NCBI RefSeq assembly: GCF_030463535.1
Contig: NC_132893.1
Location: forward strand, 29,576,782 to 29,640,781
Length of the DNA: 64,000 bases
Origin: Salminus brasiliensis
Lineage: Eukaryota > Chordata > Actinopteri > Characiformes > Bryconidae
Reading direction: 5' to 3'
Positions within the stretch are counted from its first letter, which is position 1, and each line of letters begins with the position of its first letter. This document shows positions 11,346 through 23,634 of the stretch, one piece after another. The position numbers were made by a program, and so were the translations under genes. Below the pieces are notes generated by a model, which was not told where the DNA came from, ran no database searches, and saw only the letters and a list, made by a program, of their open reading frames with translations.

Positions 11346-13335
11346 CATGTTGTTCACTAATCGTTACTGCAATGTACTAATATCATGACAGGCTGCAAAA
11401 AGCAAATAAGCCTTAAAATAAATCACAAAGGAATTCATTATTTAACTTCAGGTATCTGTGGTTGTCTGGTGAGCCACTGGATTCACATATTCTCCCAATA
11501 AAAAATGACTTTGGCCAATCTTTAGGCTTGCTATGTCAACACTGCAGGTCGATCCAGCGCTGGGCACTACGTAACACAGTAATTGCAGTACGATACTGTG
11601 TCCACAACATTCAGTCCTAGCAGAGAGCATATGAGAAAATGACAAAGACATCATTCTGTCTATAGTGTAAGTGGAGCATCAACATCATTTTAAAGCTGCT
11701 ATTCTTAGGTACAACTGTTACATAATGTTGCTTTAATGGTGTCCTGGCTAACAGGTGGAGCTAAATCAGAAGCAAAATGAGGCCATTTAGGTTATTTAAT
11801 AAGGTTACATAATAAATAAAGTTCCCAAACCTTGTGTCTAGCTGACAATGATTAAGTTATTAGTGAATTAAGTACAAGCAATCGGTTATATGACTCCAAA
11901 CACTGTGTAAAGTATTACTTACACAATGGGAAATATTTTGCTGTCAGTCAATCCATTAAACATTAGAGTCAGTCTATTAATCTTATTAGGATACAACAGA
12001 TTTTATTTTATTTTTTAATTAGTATTTGAGCAAGATTATTTTTAATGTAAGCATCCTTCAAATCTCTGCTACCTATATTGTTCATATATACCATATCCCT
12101 ACTGTGAAATACCCCATATTCGTATGTTACCATATGGACAAAACCCATTGGGACACACCTCTTAATTTCATTCAGTCCGATTGCTACAGGTGTATTAATT
12201 CAAGCCCTTGACTTGTACTTTATGTAGTCTTGTGTAGTGTAGTGTTGCTCTATGTTGCACCATGGTCCTGAAAGAACGTCATTTCCCTTTACTGTGAACT
12301 TCTATGTAACAATGTAGCTTGAACTTGAACTAAAAAATGTAAACTTGGTTCCTAGTGCCTACCGTTTATGACCTAAAACGGACCTGTTAGACAGGGTTAC
12401 CGCTGTTTAGACTATGGGGCTAGTTGTAACATCCATACAAGGTCTGGTAAATTGATGCAAAATACAATTCTATGTGGTTTGAACCCGACAAACTTCACTG
12501 TCGAAATACATAAAAAATAAAAAAAAAACTATTGATTAATGAAAAGAGGATGCATCAAATCTTAGAGTTTTATCTAAATGACATCCACACTTTGGACTTC
12601 AGTATGTGGAGGAATATGGACTGCTCTCATTGTTCCCAATGGGAGGATTGATTGTTACACTGTGTTAAAACTAACCCTGTCATGTGGACGACGAGTTGTT
12701 TATATGCTTCAAAACAGTGTTAAATGACAGCCACCAAAACATATATTTAAAAATATAAATTAGTGAGAAATTTCTGTCTGATTGCTGTTCAAATAAAAAA
12801 AAAAAAAAGATAATATGGCTATGGTGAAGATGGTGAGCAAAAGCACTTTGTACTTTAACCTGATTTACTACACAATTATCTGATGTTCCTTAGAAAAGGA
12901 CAGAAAATGTGCCATAAAAAACTCTTTTATAACAGAAGCCAATGGGCTCTTAATTAACCAACTACCTACTGGTTTCTTTTATAAATATGTTCTGACTGGG
13001 TTTCTGGCATTGCAGGACTAAGTGCAGTAAAATGAATTTATGCAGTTGTCAGAATCATGGTAATCAAGCATGATGGACTGTTCTGGGCATTGTCTGTATT
13101 CTGCTTCTGTGCTGTTTTCTTTGTCCATTGCCAGGCGATTCTCAATAATTCAAACAGTATGGATGTTTATGTGGGGATATAGCTCACAGCTACAAAACGG
13201 AGATCAGTCAACTGTAGAATAACAAACTTCATCACCATATTGCATATTTTTTGTCTCTGCACCAGGCAATAAACCACCACTCACTTTCACAGAGAGAACT
13301 ATCTCCACAAGCACAGGCCTCGCAAGCCTTAACCA
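11346..13335. other. Intergenic, AT-rich, nothing recognised
   Basis: Short ORFs only. An A-run lies near 12797-12810. No repeats with identifiable ends. Confidence 0.45.
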
Positions 13336-13339
13336 AGCC

Positions 13340-14060
13340 TGGTGTCGTGAAGTATCGACAGAAAATCAATCTGAAATCGAAAGCGCAGTAAACAGCAGCC
13401 CCGCCGACTCCTCGACTGACTCTTTGACTGATTCCTTGTCTGACTCAGGCATAGATTTTGGAGGGAGGAGGTGTATCTGTATATTTAAGGATCTGATGAC
13501 TCCCCACCCCCCCTCCTTTAATTGAGCTCCTCCGTTATTAATTTTACTGTTAAATACTCAAAGAAAATGCTTCTAAGCTGCTCTCATTAATAAGCCTCTC
13601 TCCTCCAAGTAGCCTGACTAGGTGAGAACCATCGGCGTGGCTAATTATTACCTTGGTATGCAAATGCCGTTAGTCATGCTTAAAGTGTACTTTTTCCCTT
13701 ATTTAATTAATTAAAACAATCATCTATGAACTTTAAATTAGTCTGGTGTAAAATAATCTCTTTTTGTCATTTAATAATTAGCAGCCGGTAAAGCGGCTAT
13801 ATTAATTGCATTTAGGCTGCCGCCCCGGGAGACGGACACGGAGGACGGGTCACTCTGCCATCTCTGCTTCCAGAAATAGCAAATTCCCATGAATTGAGGA
13901 AGGGAAGAGAGAGAGAGGGAGAGGGGAGGGAGGGAAAGAGAGTAAAGAGAATCAACTCTTTTCTGCGTGCCGTCTTTAAATTACCCTCGGGAATCAGAGG
14001 CAACCCTTAATTAGCCTAGCGCCGTGGTAAAATTGATTGAAATGCAGCACATCAATTATT
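13340..14060. promoter_or_regulatory. Strong candidate developmental enhancer (CNE)
   Basis: Unusually dense in transcription-factor-like motifs: GTTATTAATTTT, GGCTAATTATTACC, an octamer-like TATGCAAATG (POU), ATTTAATTAATTAA, AAATTAGTCTGG, TTTAATAATTAGCAGCC, GCGGCTATATTAATTGC, and TTAAATTACC followed by CCTTAATTAGCC. Several TAAT cores are spaced within 400 bp and embedded in GC-balanced unique sequence, unlike the AT-rich desert around it. No ORF with coding character. Typical of vertebrate non-coding elements near developmental regulators; the target gene cannot be told from the window. Confidence 0.5.
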
Positions 14061-14444
14061 AAGCGAAACTGTTTTTTTATAACTCCCCCACTCCCCCCAT
14101 CCTGTAATTCTTTAGGTGGGAGAGGGGTGCGTTGAATGGTGAGGGTGTTACTCCTGAAAAGAGCCTGCAAATGAGGGCTGTGTTTTGAGGAAGGGTGGGC
14201 CTTCACCAGCAATCAGGCCCAAAGTCTGTCGGTCCCCTCTCAACATACATTACTGACAGACAGCATATCAGCACCACATCACATCACATCAGTGCTGCAC
14301 GGAGAGCCGAATGTTCTTCTCTTCAGCTTCTGGAGTGATGAACTGAGGTGAATCTGATGGAAGTTGTCATTCTATCAGGAACAGCTGGCTATAAGACGGG
14401 ATGATAAAAGACCCTCTGAGTTCTCTTTCTGCTATTTAAGGTGC

Positions 14445-14545
14445 ACTCTTAAAAATAAAGGAGCTACAGATGGCTCTTTGAGCGATGCCATAGAAGACTT
14501 TTCAAAAATGGTTCTACTAGGGCGTCACTCAAAGAATTTGGTACT
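14445..14545 (+). mobile_element. MITE fragment (ACTCTTAAAAATAAAGG type)
   Basis: Begins GTGCACTCTTAAAAATAAAG and continues CTCTTTGAGCGATGCCATAG; the far side has GGGCGTCACTCAAAGAAT, which is inverted relative to the inner block. The same family occurs at 53993-54230 in an lrp13-like intron. Such elements are common in fish. Confidence 0.6.
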
Positions 14546-14584
14546 GGTACTGCCAATTAACCCACCCATTCGTAGCTCCTGCAC

Positions 14585-14860
14585 TCGCAATGAGGGTAAG
14601 GACTTAACACATCTCCTCTGATATATGCTAAACCAGCCACCCCCTCTTTTCAAAGCACCAGGGACCCAGACTCTGGTGCACCAGCTAGACGCCTGTGCCG
14701 GCCAACATCACATTAGAGTGATAAAGGGAGAGAGTGTCATCTACCCACGCAAGGAGAGCACGGCTAGTTGTGCTCTCTCAGACTCCGACTGCATATGGCA
14801 AAGCGGCATGGCTTGGGATTCATAGTGATAGCGCATTAGACTACATTAGATTTTTTCGTG
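14585..14860 (+). repeat. Interspersed repeat, copy 1 of 2 (SINE-like tail)
   Basis: Contains CCAGCTAGACGCCTGTGCCG, GGGAGAGAGTGTCATCTACC, GTTGTGCTCTCTCAGACTCC and GGCTTGGGATTCATAGTGAT. A related copy spans about 60565-60985. The last block resembles a decayed GGGATTCGAA-type tRNA B-box, which hints at a SINE-related origin, but no full tRNA head is visible. Confidence 0.5.
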
Positions 14861-15540
14861 GTTGATGCCGATACTGGTACATAAAGAGAAGTTTGGCTAA
14901 TGTTTATGTTAAACTGTTCTCAAATACAAACCAATTTAAGACCAAACACTTCAGGTGGTAATTTAGTTAAAACAAGAGAGGCCACAACAAATATTTACTG
15001 GTCAATTACTGAATTAATTGTTCTTAGAAATATTTTTCCAAACATTATGTTTAAATATACAAATGAGGTTGCACCTAATTCAATATAAATATTTTTACAT
15101 ATTTTTAATGTAAGTAAAAATCTATCTAGCCTTCGGATGTTTAAAATGTCTATTTCACTGTGAAGACACACGGACAAGAGGATTTTAGTGAACTGTTTGG
15201 AATCTCATTGTACTATTGCTGAAAACATTCAGGCTCATGACAGGATAAATCTAATCTAATAAAACACTTTTATTTACCTTTACATTAAATTAGACTGTAC
15301 AGGAAAGCTTTTGAGTGGTATGTGACACAGTGTAGTTGTACCAAGTGAGACCTTTAAGAAAATGCAGATAGATGCAAATTATTGTCAACCGATGAAACAC
15401 AGAAATTACCATATTTTTTATCATTACACTTCAGAAGAAGATGTGTTATAGATGCAATCTGGAAATGTCTTGCATTAAAAACTAATTTTAAACATAACAT
15501 TTACAAAGAGCAAACGCTTTAAGTGATGTTTTGAAATAAC
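14861..15540. other. Intergenic, AT-rich, nothing recognised
   Basis: Two short antiparallel ORFs overlap here and neither has a domain. Confidence 0.45.
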
Positions 15541-15544
15541 AAAA

Positions 15545-15850
15545 ATGTGGGGAGGAGGAACATGCCTGAAGCCCCTCCTCCCAATCTCACATCCTATATT
15601 ACCATCTCTAATTTGCTCATGACAAGTCTTTGCAATCCTTCCTGTCTCCACTTATCAGAGAGGGGGGTACTTGCTTCCTACCACAAGAAGAAGCCACCTG
15701 AACTCCACCCTAATTAAGTTCTGTCCTCTCTCTGCAGTCTCCTCTCAAATCATCATATGCTGATGGTAAGGTCCGAGCAAGCAAAACACATAATTTAATT
15801 GAAAAGCAATACTGTTTGACGAGCTCACTCAATCAGAATGATGGGATGTG
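15545..15850. promoter_or_regulatory. Weak candidate non-coding element
   Basis: Unique sequence with CCCCTCCTCCCAATCTCACA, CTCTAATTTGCTCATGAC, CTTATCAGAGAGG (GATA-like) and ATAATTTAATTG. Less AT-biased than its surroundings. Inference only. Confidence 0.25.
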
Positions 15851-16485
15851 CCTTTGTGGTGACCCTTAAGCACACAATCCTCTGGTTAAAATGTTGAGTT
15901 CGCTAGGGTGTGTAGTGTTTTTGTGATGTATCAGCCGGCCACTACTGTTAACATTAAATTAGGAACAGTCAAGGATAGTGGAGAAATGAAAATGGCCTAT
16001 ATACATCACAGTGATATTGTAAACATATGGCATGTTATGAGTATGCAGAGGCCATCTGCACATTACCTTACTAACTCACAAGCAAACTTTACTACCCTGC
16101 CAATAATCGCTGTGACCTCACTTCAGATCATCTCCAACTTTTTTAAAAGGAGGGGATTTGTTGTTACAAAATTTTCAAAAGCCCTAGATCTCACCATCCC
16201 ACACTCCACCACTTGACCTCAGAGGTCAAACCAACAACAGCAGTTAAATGACCACTTACCTCTTTTTCAGTGGCGCCACGTCCAGGTCAAGATGAGGTCA
16301 CAGCAACCACAAGCACTTCCTATCACTCATGCTGACTGCTGTTGTGCAGGTGGCTCTGGATCTCTCAGCAGAACACACCGCTGACCGTCACTGTGGCCAC
16401 CTAGATCTCCATGAGTCCATGTCTGATGTCTTGCCTCAAAAGTAATGAGTAAATAAATCTGCAGCTCAGTTAAAATGCTAATAGT
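15851..16485. other. Intergenic, nothing recognised
   Basis: Holds a 102-codon plus-strand ORF (15908-16216) without recognisable motifs. Probably non-coding. Confidence 0.4.
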
Positions 16486-16489
16486 GGAA

Positions 16490-17215
16490 ATGGTGTCACT
16501 GTAGTACTGTTTGTAATGAAAGCCAGTCTGACTGCCAAGGAAAAGCTTTCATTAGGAAAATGGTAATAATCGGTTTAATTGCTTTAATTACCATGCCAAT
16601 GAAGAGCACTGCAGAATCACAGCTCACCGCCCCAGCTGTTGCCCCGAGTGGCCTATTTCGCCTCACGTGCTGCCAGCTAGTGGCAATGAAAAGCACTGCA
16701 GTCTGGACAGATTCTTGCCTGTTCCTTCCCCTATTTTTGAGTCTGCTCCAGCAGTTGTGATGACCTTTAAAAAGAAGCAACATAAAAAATTACAAGGATT
16801 TGATGATTTGTCCTCTTTAAAATGTCTTATTACAAAGCTGCAGCCTGTCATCTACTGCTTAATCTATTAACGCCGGGTGTAGGGTTATATTAAGAGTTTT
16901 ACCTTCTGAAACAAAGCCACCTTGTGTAAAATTTGGGCTTTCTCCGGGGTCACTGCTTGGGTAAGTACCTGACCCTCTGATGTCCTGCGTATCCTGGTCA
17001 TTGTCAGTGCTTACCGTGAGTGGAAAACTCATTTGGGCCTAATTAATTTTTCGCAGAGCCCCAGTGCTCCAGTTACCGCTCCAGACCTATGCCAAATAAG
17101 CAGGAAAAGGCCTCCAGAAGACATCCAACACTTCACACTGGACAAGTCAGAGGGCATCGCACAAAGGAATCTGGGGAAGCCATTGTGGAACACGTGGGGT
17201 CAAGTATAGGTTAGG
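16490..17215. promoter_or_regulatory. Candidate developmental enhancer (CNE)
   Basis: Two motif-rich blocks. The first has GGTTTAATTGCTTTAATTAC and GAAGAGCACTGCAG, repeated as GAAAAGCACTGCAG about 80 bp on. The second has GGGTCACTGCTTGGGTAAG, TTGTCAGTGC and GGGCCTAATTAATTTTTCGC. Sequence is unique and moderately GC-rich. Short ORFs overlap on both strands and none is convincing. The role is inferred from motif density. Confidence 0.4.
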
Positions 17216-17599
17216 GCGCTGTTTTAATTAGGGGTCATAACTTATACATGATTGCTCTTCCTTATGGCCAAAAACACGACAATAGGTTTCTCTCGAGTGC
17301 TTCGGCCAGGACACCAACAAAGGTGAGGCCATTGTCCACGCTCAAGAGGGGTAAAATGTAAAGAAATAGTCCAGGTACATTCGCTTCATGTGGTGAGTTC
17401 AACATAGAGGGCAACCTTGTAGTTGGGCCCACCTCACCATGCAGTCCTGCCCAGACACAATACAAGTGCAGGAGTTGGTTACTTACCCCGTCCTGCTGGA
17501 GTAAGGACTGCTGTAAAAGGCTCAAAACTCTCACTGTACAACAATCGTGTTTCTAGTATCACAGATATTAGAACAAAATGAGACGGTGGGTGAGAAGTG

Positions 17600-17830
17600 G
17601 CGGATTGGCAAACCCATATGTTCAAGTTCAAGTTCATACAGTGCTTTAAACAACGGCCATCATCACAAAGCAGCTTTATTGAGATCCAGGTCCGAGCCCC
17701 AATTTAGCAAGCCAATAGTCTCAGCAGAAAAAAAAAACTCCCTCAGAGCAAGACGAAGAAACCTTGAGAGGATCCGAGACTCTAAAGGAGAACCCACCCT
17801 GCTCTGTTCAACACCGGATAGCTCAAGAAA
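17600..17830 (+). repeat. Interspersed repeat (CAAAGCAGCTTTATTGAGATCC type)
   Basis: Contains ACAGTGCTTTAAACAACGGC, CACAAAGCAGCTTTATTGAG, AAACTCCCTCAGAGCAAGAC and GAAACCTTGAGAGGATCC. I recognise this as a frequent otophysan-fish repeat related to the copy at 1715-1905. It explains the 96-codon ORF that crosses it. Confidence 0.6.
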
Positions 17831-18599
17831 TACATGATTTTTCATAATTTTGGTATATAGGTTTCGAAAATGCTACTCATCTATTCCCATCAAGTCAGGT
17901 TTATCTCCCAATCGATGAAAGGAAAAGGCCCACATATCAGTGTACATACTAGTAGAGACTTAGTTCCAGATATGAACTTACGATAGATGCTGTAAAAATG
18001 TAAAAGTTTAAAATAGAGGATAAAATTACAATGCATTTTACACATTCAACACAGAATTTTTTGTACATTTCTCTTGGATATCCAATTTTCTCATACACAT
18101 ATCAGCTAATGATGATACATCAACATTTACCAAATGGAGAAATTGAGGCCACCTGCATGAGCTATATAGACAACTGTAATTTGTATTTGCAGGGTTTATC
18201 TGCAGGGTTTCAGACGCAGATGCAAATATTGTGTCGTCTAAAAATTCTGCTCTTTTGCAGTATCATCAAATATCAGTGTGAAATACTGATCGAATCTAAA
18301 CCGAATCTTGTCAGATGCTGAAATTATCACTTGTCTGCAGATAATAATACAATGCTGCTCTCTTAATTCATCCCTGACCATAACTTACCTTCCTTCCTAG
18401 CTACCAGGAGTTTCCATCCATCATTTTTCTTTGTCACTTAAAAAATAACTGTGGAAAAAAAATAATATTCAATATTCAGTACAAAGCTTTACATAAAACT
18501 GTAGCTGATACATAAAAATAGGCCTATTTATGTCTTTAACATCAGTAGCTACAGCATACAGAGAGACCTATAACATACAGACACCAGAAATCATATAGG
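17831..18599. other. Intergenic, AT-rich, nothing recognised
   Basis: No features supported. Confidence 0.45.
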
Positions 18600-18603
18600 A
18601 ACA

Positions 18604-18613
18604 TATTATTATT

Positions 18614-18689
<76 letters not shown>

Positions 18690-18690
18690 A
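18604..18690. repeat. Palindromic ATT/AAT microsatellite
   Basis: A short (ATT)n tract, then (AAT)n, then a long (ATT)n tract. The middle and right parts can pair as a hairpin. It generates a false poly-isoleucine ORF on the minus strand. Confidence 0.85.
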
Positions 18691-19684
18691 ATATTACTAG
18701 TATCATAATATGAGACACAATCACTTTCTCTTTACCATAAAATTAGGCATAGCAAATAAATGCACTGTAAACAGATTAGCACCATGCTAAGGGCTACTAA
18801 GCTATATTAGCTAGCTAGCTTAGCTTGTGGCTAATTTATTAATGTTAGCTCGTTATTACGAAAATACGTTCATAATATTAAACACTATGTTCACAAAGTG
18901 CTCTTAATGAGATAAAAATGAAATATTAACATATTTTAATTAACATATGGCACATTTTGTAGGCATTTTTACTTATTATTGCTAAATGAACTGAAACGAG
19001 ACACCACCAAAACGTTAGCTAGCCAGCTAGCTACAGCCATTAGCTACACCCCTATAATACTACTGAAGTTTTACCCCAATTAGCCTCAATTTACTAGTTT
19101 ACTGCTAAATATATTATAGACTAGGATCAGGCAGTACTTGATTAATATTATGCAGAACTGAATTGTAGAGTTAGCTACATTATTTGTCCATTATCTGTAA
19201 GGGGCACCGTAGCTACAGCTAAGTTGGGCCTGTGTTCATCACTCACACTAGCTAGCTATATCTCCTTTTCCAAGAAACCCCCATTAATATGCACTGCTTG
19301 ATTACACTTCCAGTAAGTCTGTAGCTAGTAAATGTTCATTTATTTGGAAAAAGTTCTCTGGTTCGCGTTATCCGGCCATCAGGGATCAGCCCTCGATGTG
19401 AAATGCTGTCTAACCAAGCTAAGACCGAATGTGTCCCATAAATTATGTAGGTTTAGGTGCCTATAAAACGTTGATATGGAGAAACCACCGAGTAGGAGAA
19501 GCCCGACCTCAGAGGGAAAAAGGCTTTAATGTGTTAATGTTTAACGACACCGCGGTTAGTGAGCTTTTAGCAAACTAGCTCCCACTTAATGGGCAATAAC
19601 ATTAACAAATAGCTGTACGCGCCGACCAGGAAAACACTAAGACGTAGCGCCACCTGATGGCCATGAGCATGTAAAGCCCTCAGG
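18691..19684. other. Intergenic, TAGC-rich, nothing recognised
   Basis: AT-rich with many TTAGCTAGCTAGC-like tetranucleotide runs (near 18809-18826, 19015-19036, 19250-19258). No gene found. Confidence 0.45.
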
Positions 19685-20163
19685 CTGCAGAACAACCCCT
19701 GCAGAAAAGCAGCAGCCAGGCCAGCTCGAGGTGGTCAAACTGGGGTTGATGAAGTTGATGGTTTAGCTGCATGGCCAAGCTGGTGGACTGGCATGGCCAA
19801 GCATGGTCAAGCTGGTCGACCGGTGTGACCAGTACAGCCTGCATGCCCAAACTAGCCGACCAGCTTGGTCAAGCTGGGCATGGTGATAGGCCAGCTTGTC
19901 TGTCAAACTTAAAAATGATCCAAACTTCCAAATGATCCAGCTTGCTAACCAGCAGCAGGTATATTTTTGTCTGAATGACCACCTTTTAACCACCCTGACC
20001 ATTAAGGGCCAGCTTAGACCATAGAAAATCAGCTACCAGCAAAATCTGGTCTTGAACTGGATTTGTTTTTTCATGGATGACGTCTGTTCATATTTTTTTT
20101 TTCTGACAGACATTAACATTTAACTGAGCCTGCTCAGTAACTTTACAATATATTAATTAACAA

Positions 20164-20203
<40 letters not shown>

Positions 20204-20495
20204 TAAAATGCAGTGCAAGCTTAAAGGAAAACTGGCCTTGCAAATGATCCAGCTTGGTAACCAGCAGCAGGTATATTTTTGTCTGAATGACCACCTTTTA
20301 ACCACCCTGACCATTAAGGGCCAGCTTAGACCATAGAAAATCGGCTACCAGCAAAATCTGGTCTTGAACTGGATTTGTTTTTTCATGATAGACATTAACA
20401 TTTAACTGAGCCTGCTCAATAACTTTTAAAAATACATCATAATTAACAATAATAATAGTATTATTATTATTAATAATTAATTAAAATGCATTGCA
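19685..20495. repeat. Decayed CCAGCTTGG minisatellite plus tandem duplication
   Basis: 19685-19900 is a degenerate minisatellite of AAGCTGGTCGACC and CCAGCTTGGTCAAG type. Next to it, 19932-20215 and 20246-20490 are near-identical direct copies. Both contain AACCAGCAGCAGGTATATTT, GACCACCTTTTAACCACCCT, ATCTGGTCTTGAACTGGATT and an (ATT)n tract. The second copy lacks a short stretch (about 20084-20110). Confidence 0.8.
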
Positions 20496-21130
20496 CTGGC
20501 ATAATAATAATGCTGAATGAGAAAAGAGCAGATTGTGGCAAAACTAATTTCTATAACAGGATTGCTTGGTTCAATTATTGAATGTCATAATAATAACTGC
20601 AGAATGATAGCATGGGCAGTTGTGCACGATTTTATATTGAAGGGAAACAAATATGTAAAAATATTTATTCCAAATAATTTTGGAGCATTTCTATTGAACT
20701 TTGTGGGATTTAAATGATGCCAAAAAGTATTTTAGAAATGATGAATCTGTTCCCTTTGTATGATTGGTCATATCTTAACTGTAGTGTTTATGAAAATGTG
20801 TATCTTGGGTCATTATTACTGGGTTGTGAAGAGCTAGGCACCCAATATTTACACTCCTCCCATCACCAGTGTTAAGTATGCTGTGACAATGAAACTGATT
20901 TGATTGGGTTAATCCAAGGATTTGTTCAAATCCATACACCACCAACCTGGATTTTACACACAAGCACACAGGCTAGTCCAGGCCTTATGCTGCAGTTCAG
21001 ACCAAATCAGGGGAAGCTGAGAGAAATGAAGCCCAAGACTGAGCTTTTGTCGCCCCCTTCTGGAGCAGGTAAGTCAGAACACCCACATTCTCACTGAAAT
21101 CCAACACCATCAATAAAAATATCAGAGCTT
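20496..21130. other. Intergenic, nothing recognised
   Basis: Short unsupported ORFs only. Confidence 0.45.
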
Positions 21131-21134
21131 TATT

Positions 21135-21450
21135 AAATGCTCTTCACATTTATCAACAAAGAGATCGGTCTGACCAGGGCAGAGAACAGCAGGGTGCACA
21201 ACATTTTGCACACCGTGGCATGCAAAGGTTTGTCTGAGTTGCTGAGGTTCCTAAACACTTCCACTTCATTAACACCACTCCCCGTTGATGGTGGAATATC
21301 TAGGAGGGAAGAAATGTCACCAACATACCCCACTGTAATTCAGCTCTTTAAAACCACCCAAAGGTGCTTGATGTACACTTATGGCAATGGGCCTGAATGA
21401 AATACCAGAATTCAACGAGGTGTCCCAATACTTTTGTCAACAGTGTAGTT
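21135..21450 (+). mobile_element. Tc1-like MITE remnant
   Basis: The right end reads GAGGTGTCCCAATACTTTTG and TCAACAGTGTAG, the standard terminus of small Tc1/mariner-derived fish elements. The interior has GGCAATGGGCCTGAATGAAA. The left end is eroded. It lies just downstream of the smad2 polyadenylation site. Confidence 0.6.
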
Positions 21451-21629
21451 GCCTTTTTGTTCCCTCAGGTTTCCTTGTATGCAGAGTTAGGTGTTGGCTA
21501 AGATGTAATGTCATGACAGAAAGCAAACACTCATCACATTACTGTAGATCATCCATTTCAGCAGTGGATAAAGGTGGTGGTAGAGGAGATTATATCTGCC
21601 AAAAAAAGGAAAAAGTCCAACAGCATGTT

Positions 21630-23595
21630 CATGAGAATTAAAACTTTTTATTAGTGTATTTATGAAGTCTGCATATGCAACACGCCTGAAAAGCTTATCG
21701 TCTGATAACGTTCACGTCCTACCAATACATCTCTCTAATGGTAAAATAAGCTCACCAACTGTAAAATGCTTTGCCAAAAAAAAAAAGTAAATAAAAAGTG
21801 AAATAAAATTATATATACACATACTGTATATGCATATATGTCTGGGCCACTTAACAGTTCTATTTGGTATCCTTTCCACACCCAGTCAAAAATGGCAAGC
21901 AGAATGTTCCCAGTGTCTTTATGGCCTCCGCTTTTAGATTTCAAACAGGCCATGACCGCTTTCTTTTTTTTTTGTTTTTTGTTTTTTTAAGTCTTCTCCA
22001 TACTAGTTGCACTTAAAGTACAATCGCAAGTGGATTAAGAGCAACGAAACTAAAGAGAGACGAAGGTGGGAGAAGGGGAATGGATATTTCAAACATCTTG
22101 CCACTGTCACAACAAGTAAAGAAAGGCAGACAGCTAGATCACAGTCATTAGTAAGTTGTACAACAAGCACACACTAACGTTGCACAATTCTCCTTTGTAA
22201 GAAGCAAATTGTCTTTTTTTGTTTGTTTTTTTACCCCCAATTGCAAGCAAATGGAACACTGCCATGTTTCTGCAACGTCCGAGATTAGGTAGCCGTTTTC
22301 CCTATTGAAGAACAGGAGGTTGTGGAAAAAGCATCCAGGGCAGGCAAGGTGTCATTTGTCCAGAAGCCAAAAAAAAAAAACTGAAAAGAAAAGGGAAATT
22401 AAACTGAAGTTAAAAAAAAAAAAAAAAAAAAGGGGGGGGGGGGTGCGTGTGTGTAATGTAATTATATATATAACATTACACACACATTGTAAGGGTGTTT
22501 CCATTGACTTTAACAGGGAAAAAATAAACATTTCAAATAAAAAAAACAAACAACAATAGGCAGGTAAATATTAGGGGCAAGATGTTCGGACAACAGCTCA
22601 AGTTGGAAACAGAGAAGAATATAAAGATACTGTTTGTGAAAGATTTCTAACTTTTTTGTATGATGTAGGACATTTTCATTATGAAGCCATGTTCCGTTAA
22701 AAAGAGGGCATGATCTAAAAAAATATTCAATTCTAATAAAAAGGAAGAGAGCATTAAAGATTTTAAATATATTTATATATAAAAATACATGAAAATACAA
22801 AAAGTAGCTAAAAGAAAGATAAAGGAAAAAAAATCTTGTGATTGTGAAGAATAACCTACTTTATTAACACTTAAAGCTTAAAAGGTTGGATTTTTTTTAG
22901 TTTTTTGAAAGATTTGGATTGTGTGGTCATTTTTATTTGTATTTTTTTTTTTTTTAGCTCATACTTAAAGAAACTGTTTTCTAAGAAAAAGGAAACCAGA
23001 CTCCAAACGCACTCCACGGCGATCTACTGAGCATTTCACCTAGTGAACAAAACGGCAGCAGGAAGGGGCGAATACAGGCTTCTACAGAGACTGGGGAAAG
23101 ACATTGGTCCATTTCTTTTTTCTAAGTTTGCTTGGTTTCCTTTTTGTTAAACATTCCTATCTGTTCATGATAGATTTCAGAGGAAGCATGCCATACAACA
23201 GCACACTCCAAATCAAAGGCAACATTCTTTAATAGTGGTTGGGGCGAAGCGATTGTGACTTATGAATAAGGTGTCTTTTGGCTTTACTTTCAAGAATTGA
23301 AGGTTGGGGGGGGGGGGGGGGGGGGTGTCTGGGAGGGAGGGGAAAAAGCAGTAAAACTTTGATCTTGTTGATTAGTCTCAGCAATGATATTAAGCTTAAG
23401 GAATACGACTTTTTGCCAGCAAAAGTAAGGTAAGCTATTTAAGCAAACAATTGGAAAACAAAATAATAATAATTACGGCAAAAAGTTATCGTGGTCACTT
23501 CATCGAGGGGAGGGAATGCTTTGAAACATTTGTGCCAAGTCAACAACTGCCTTCTGGTACTTCCCTATTACAGACACCTTCCCTGGTCTTCATTT

Positions 23596-23634
<39 letters not shown>

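Noticed and set aside
10746-11360. 204-codon plus-strand ORF
   Set aside because: CT-rich low-complexity protein, no domain, overlapped by minus-strand ORFs; better explained as non-coding DNA with few stops.
17262-17534. 90-codon minus-strand ORF followed by a GTAAGT-like donor
   Set aside because: Looked like an isolated exon, but no acceptor, neighbouring exon or known domain was found.
18542-18724. Poly-isoleucine minus-strand ORF
   Set aside because: Translation of an ATT microsatellite.
22305-22559. Lysine-rich ORF in the smad2 3' UTR region
   Set aside because: Produced by A and G homopolymers, on the strand opposite to smad2.
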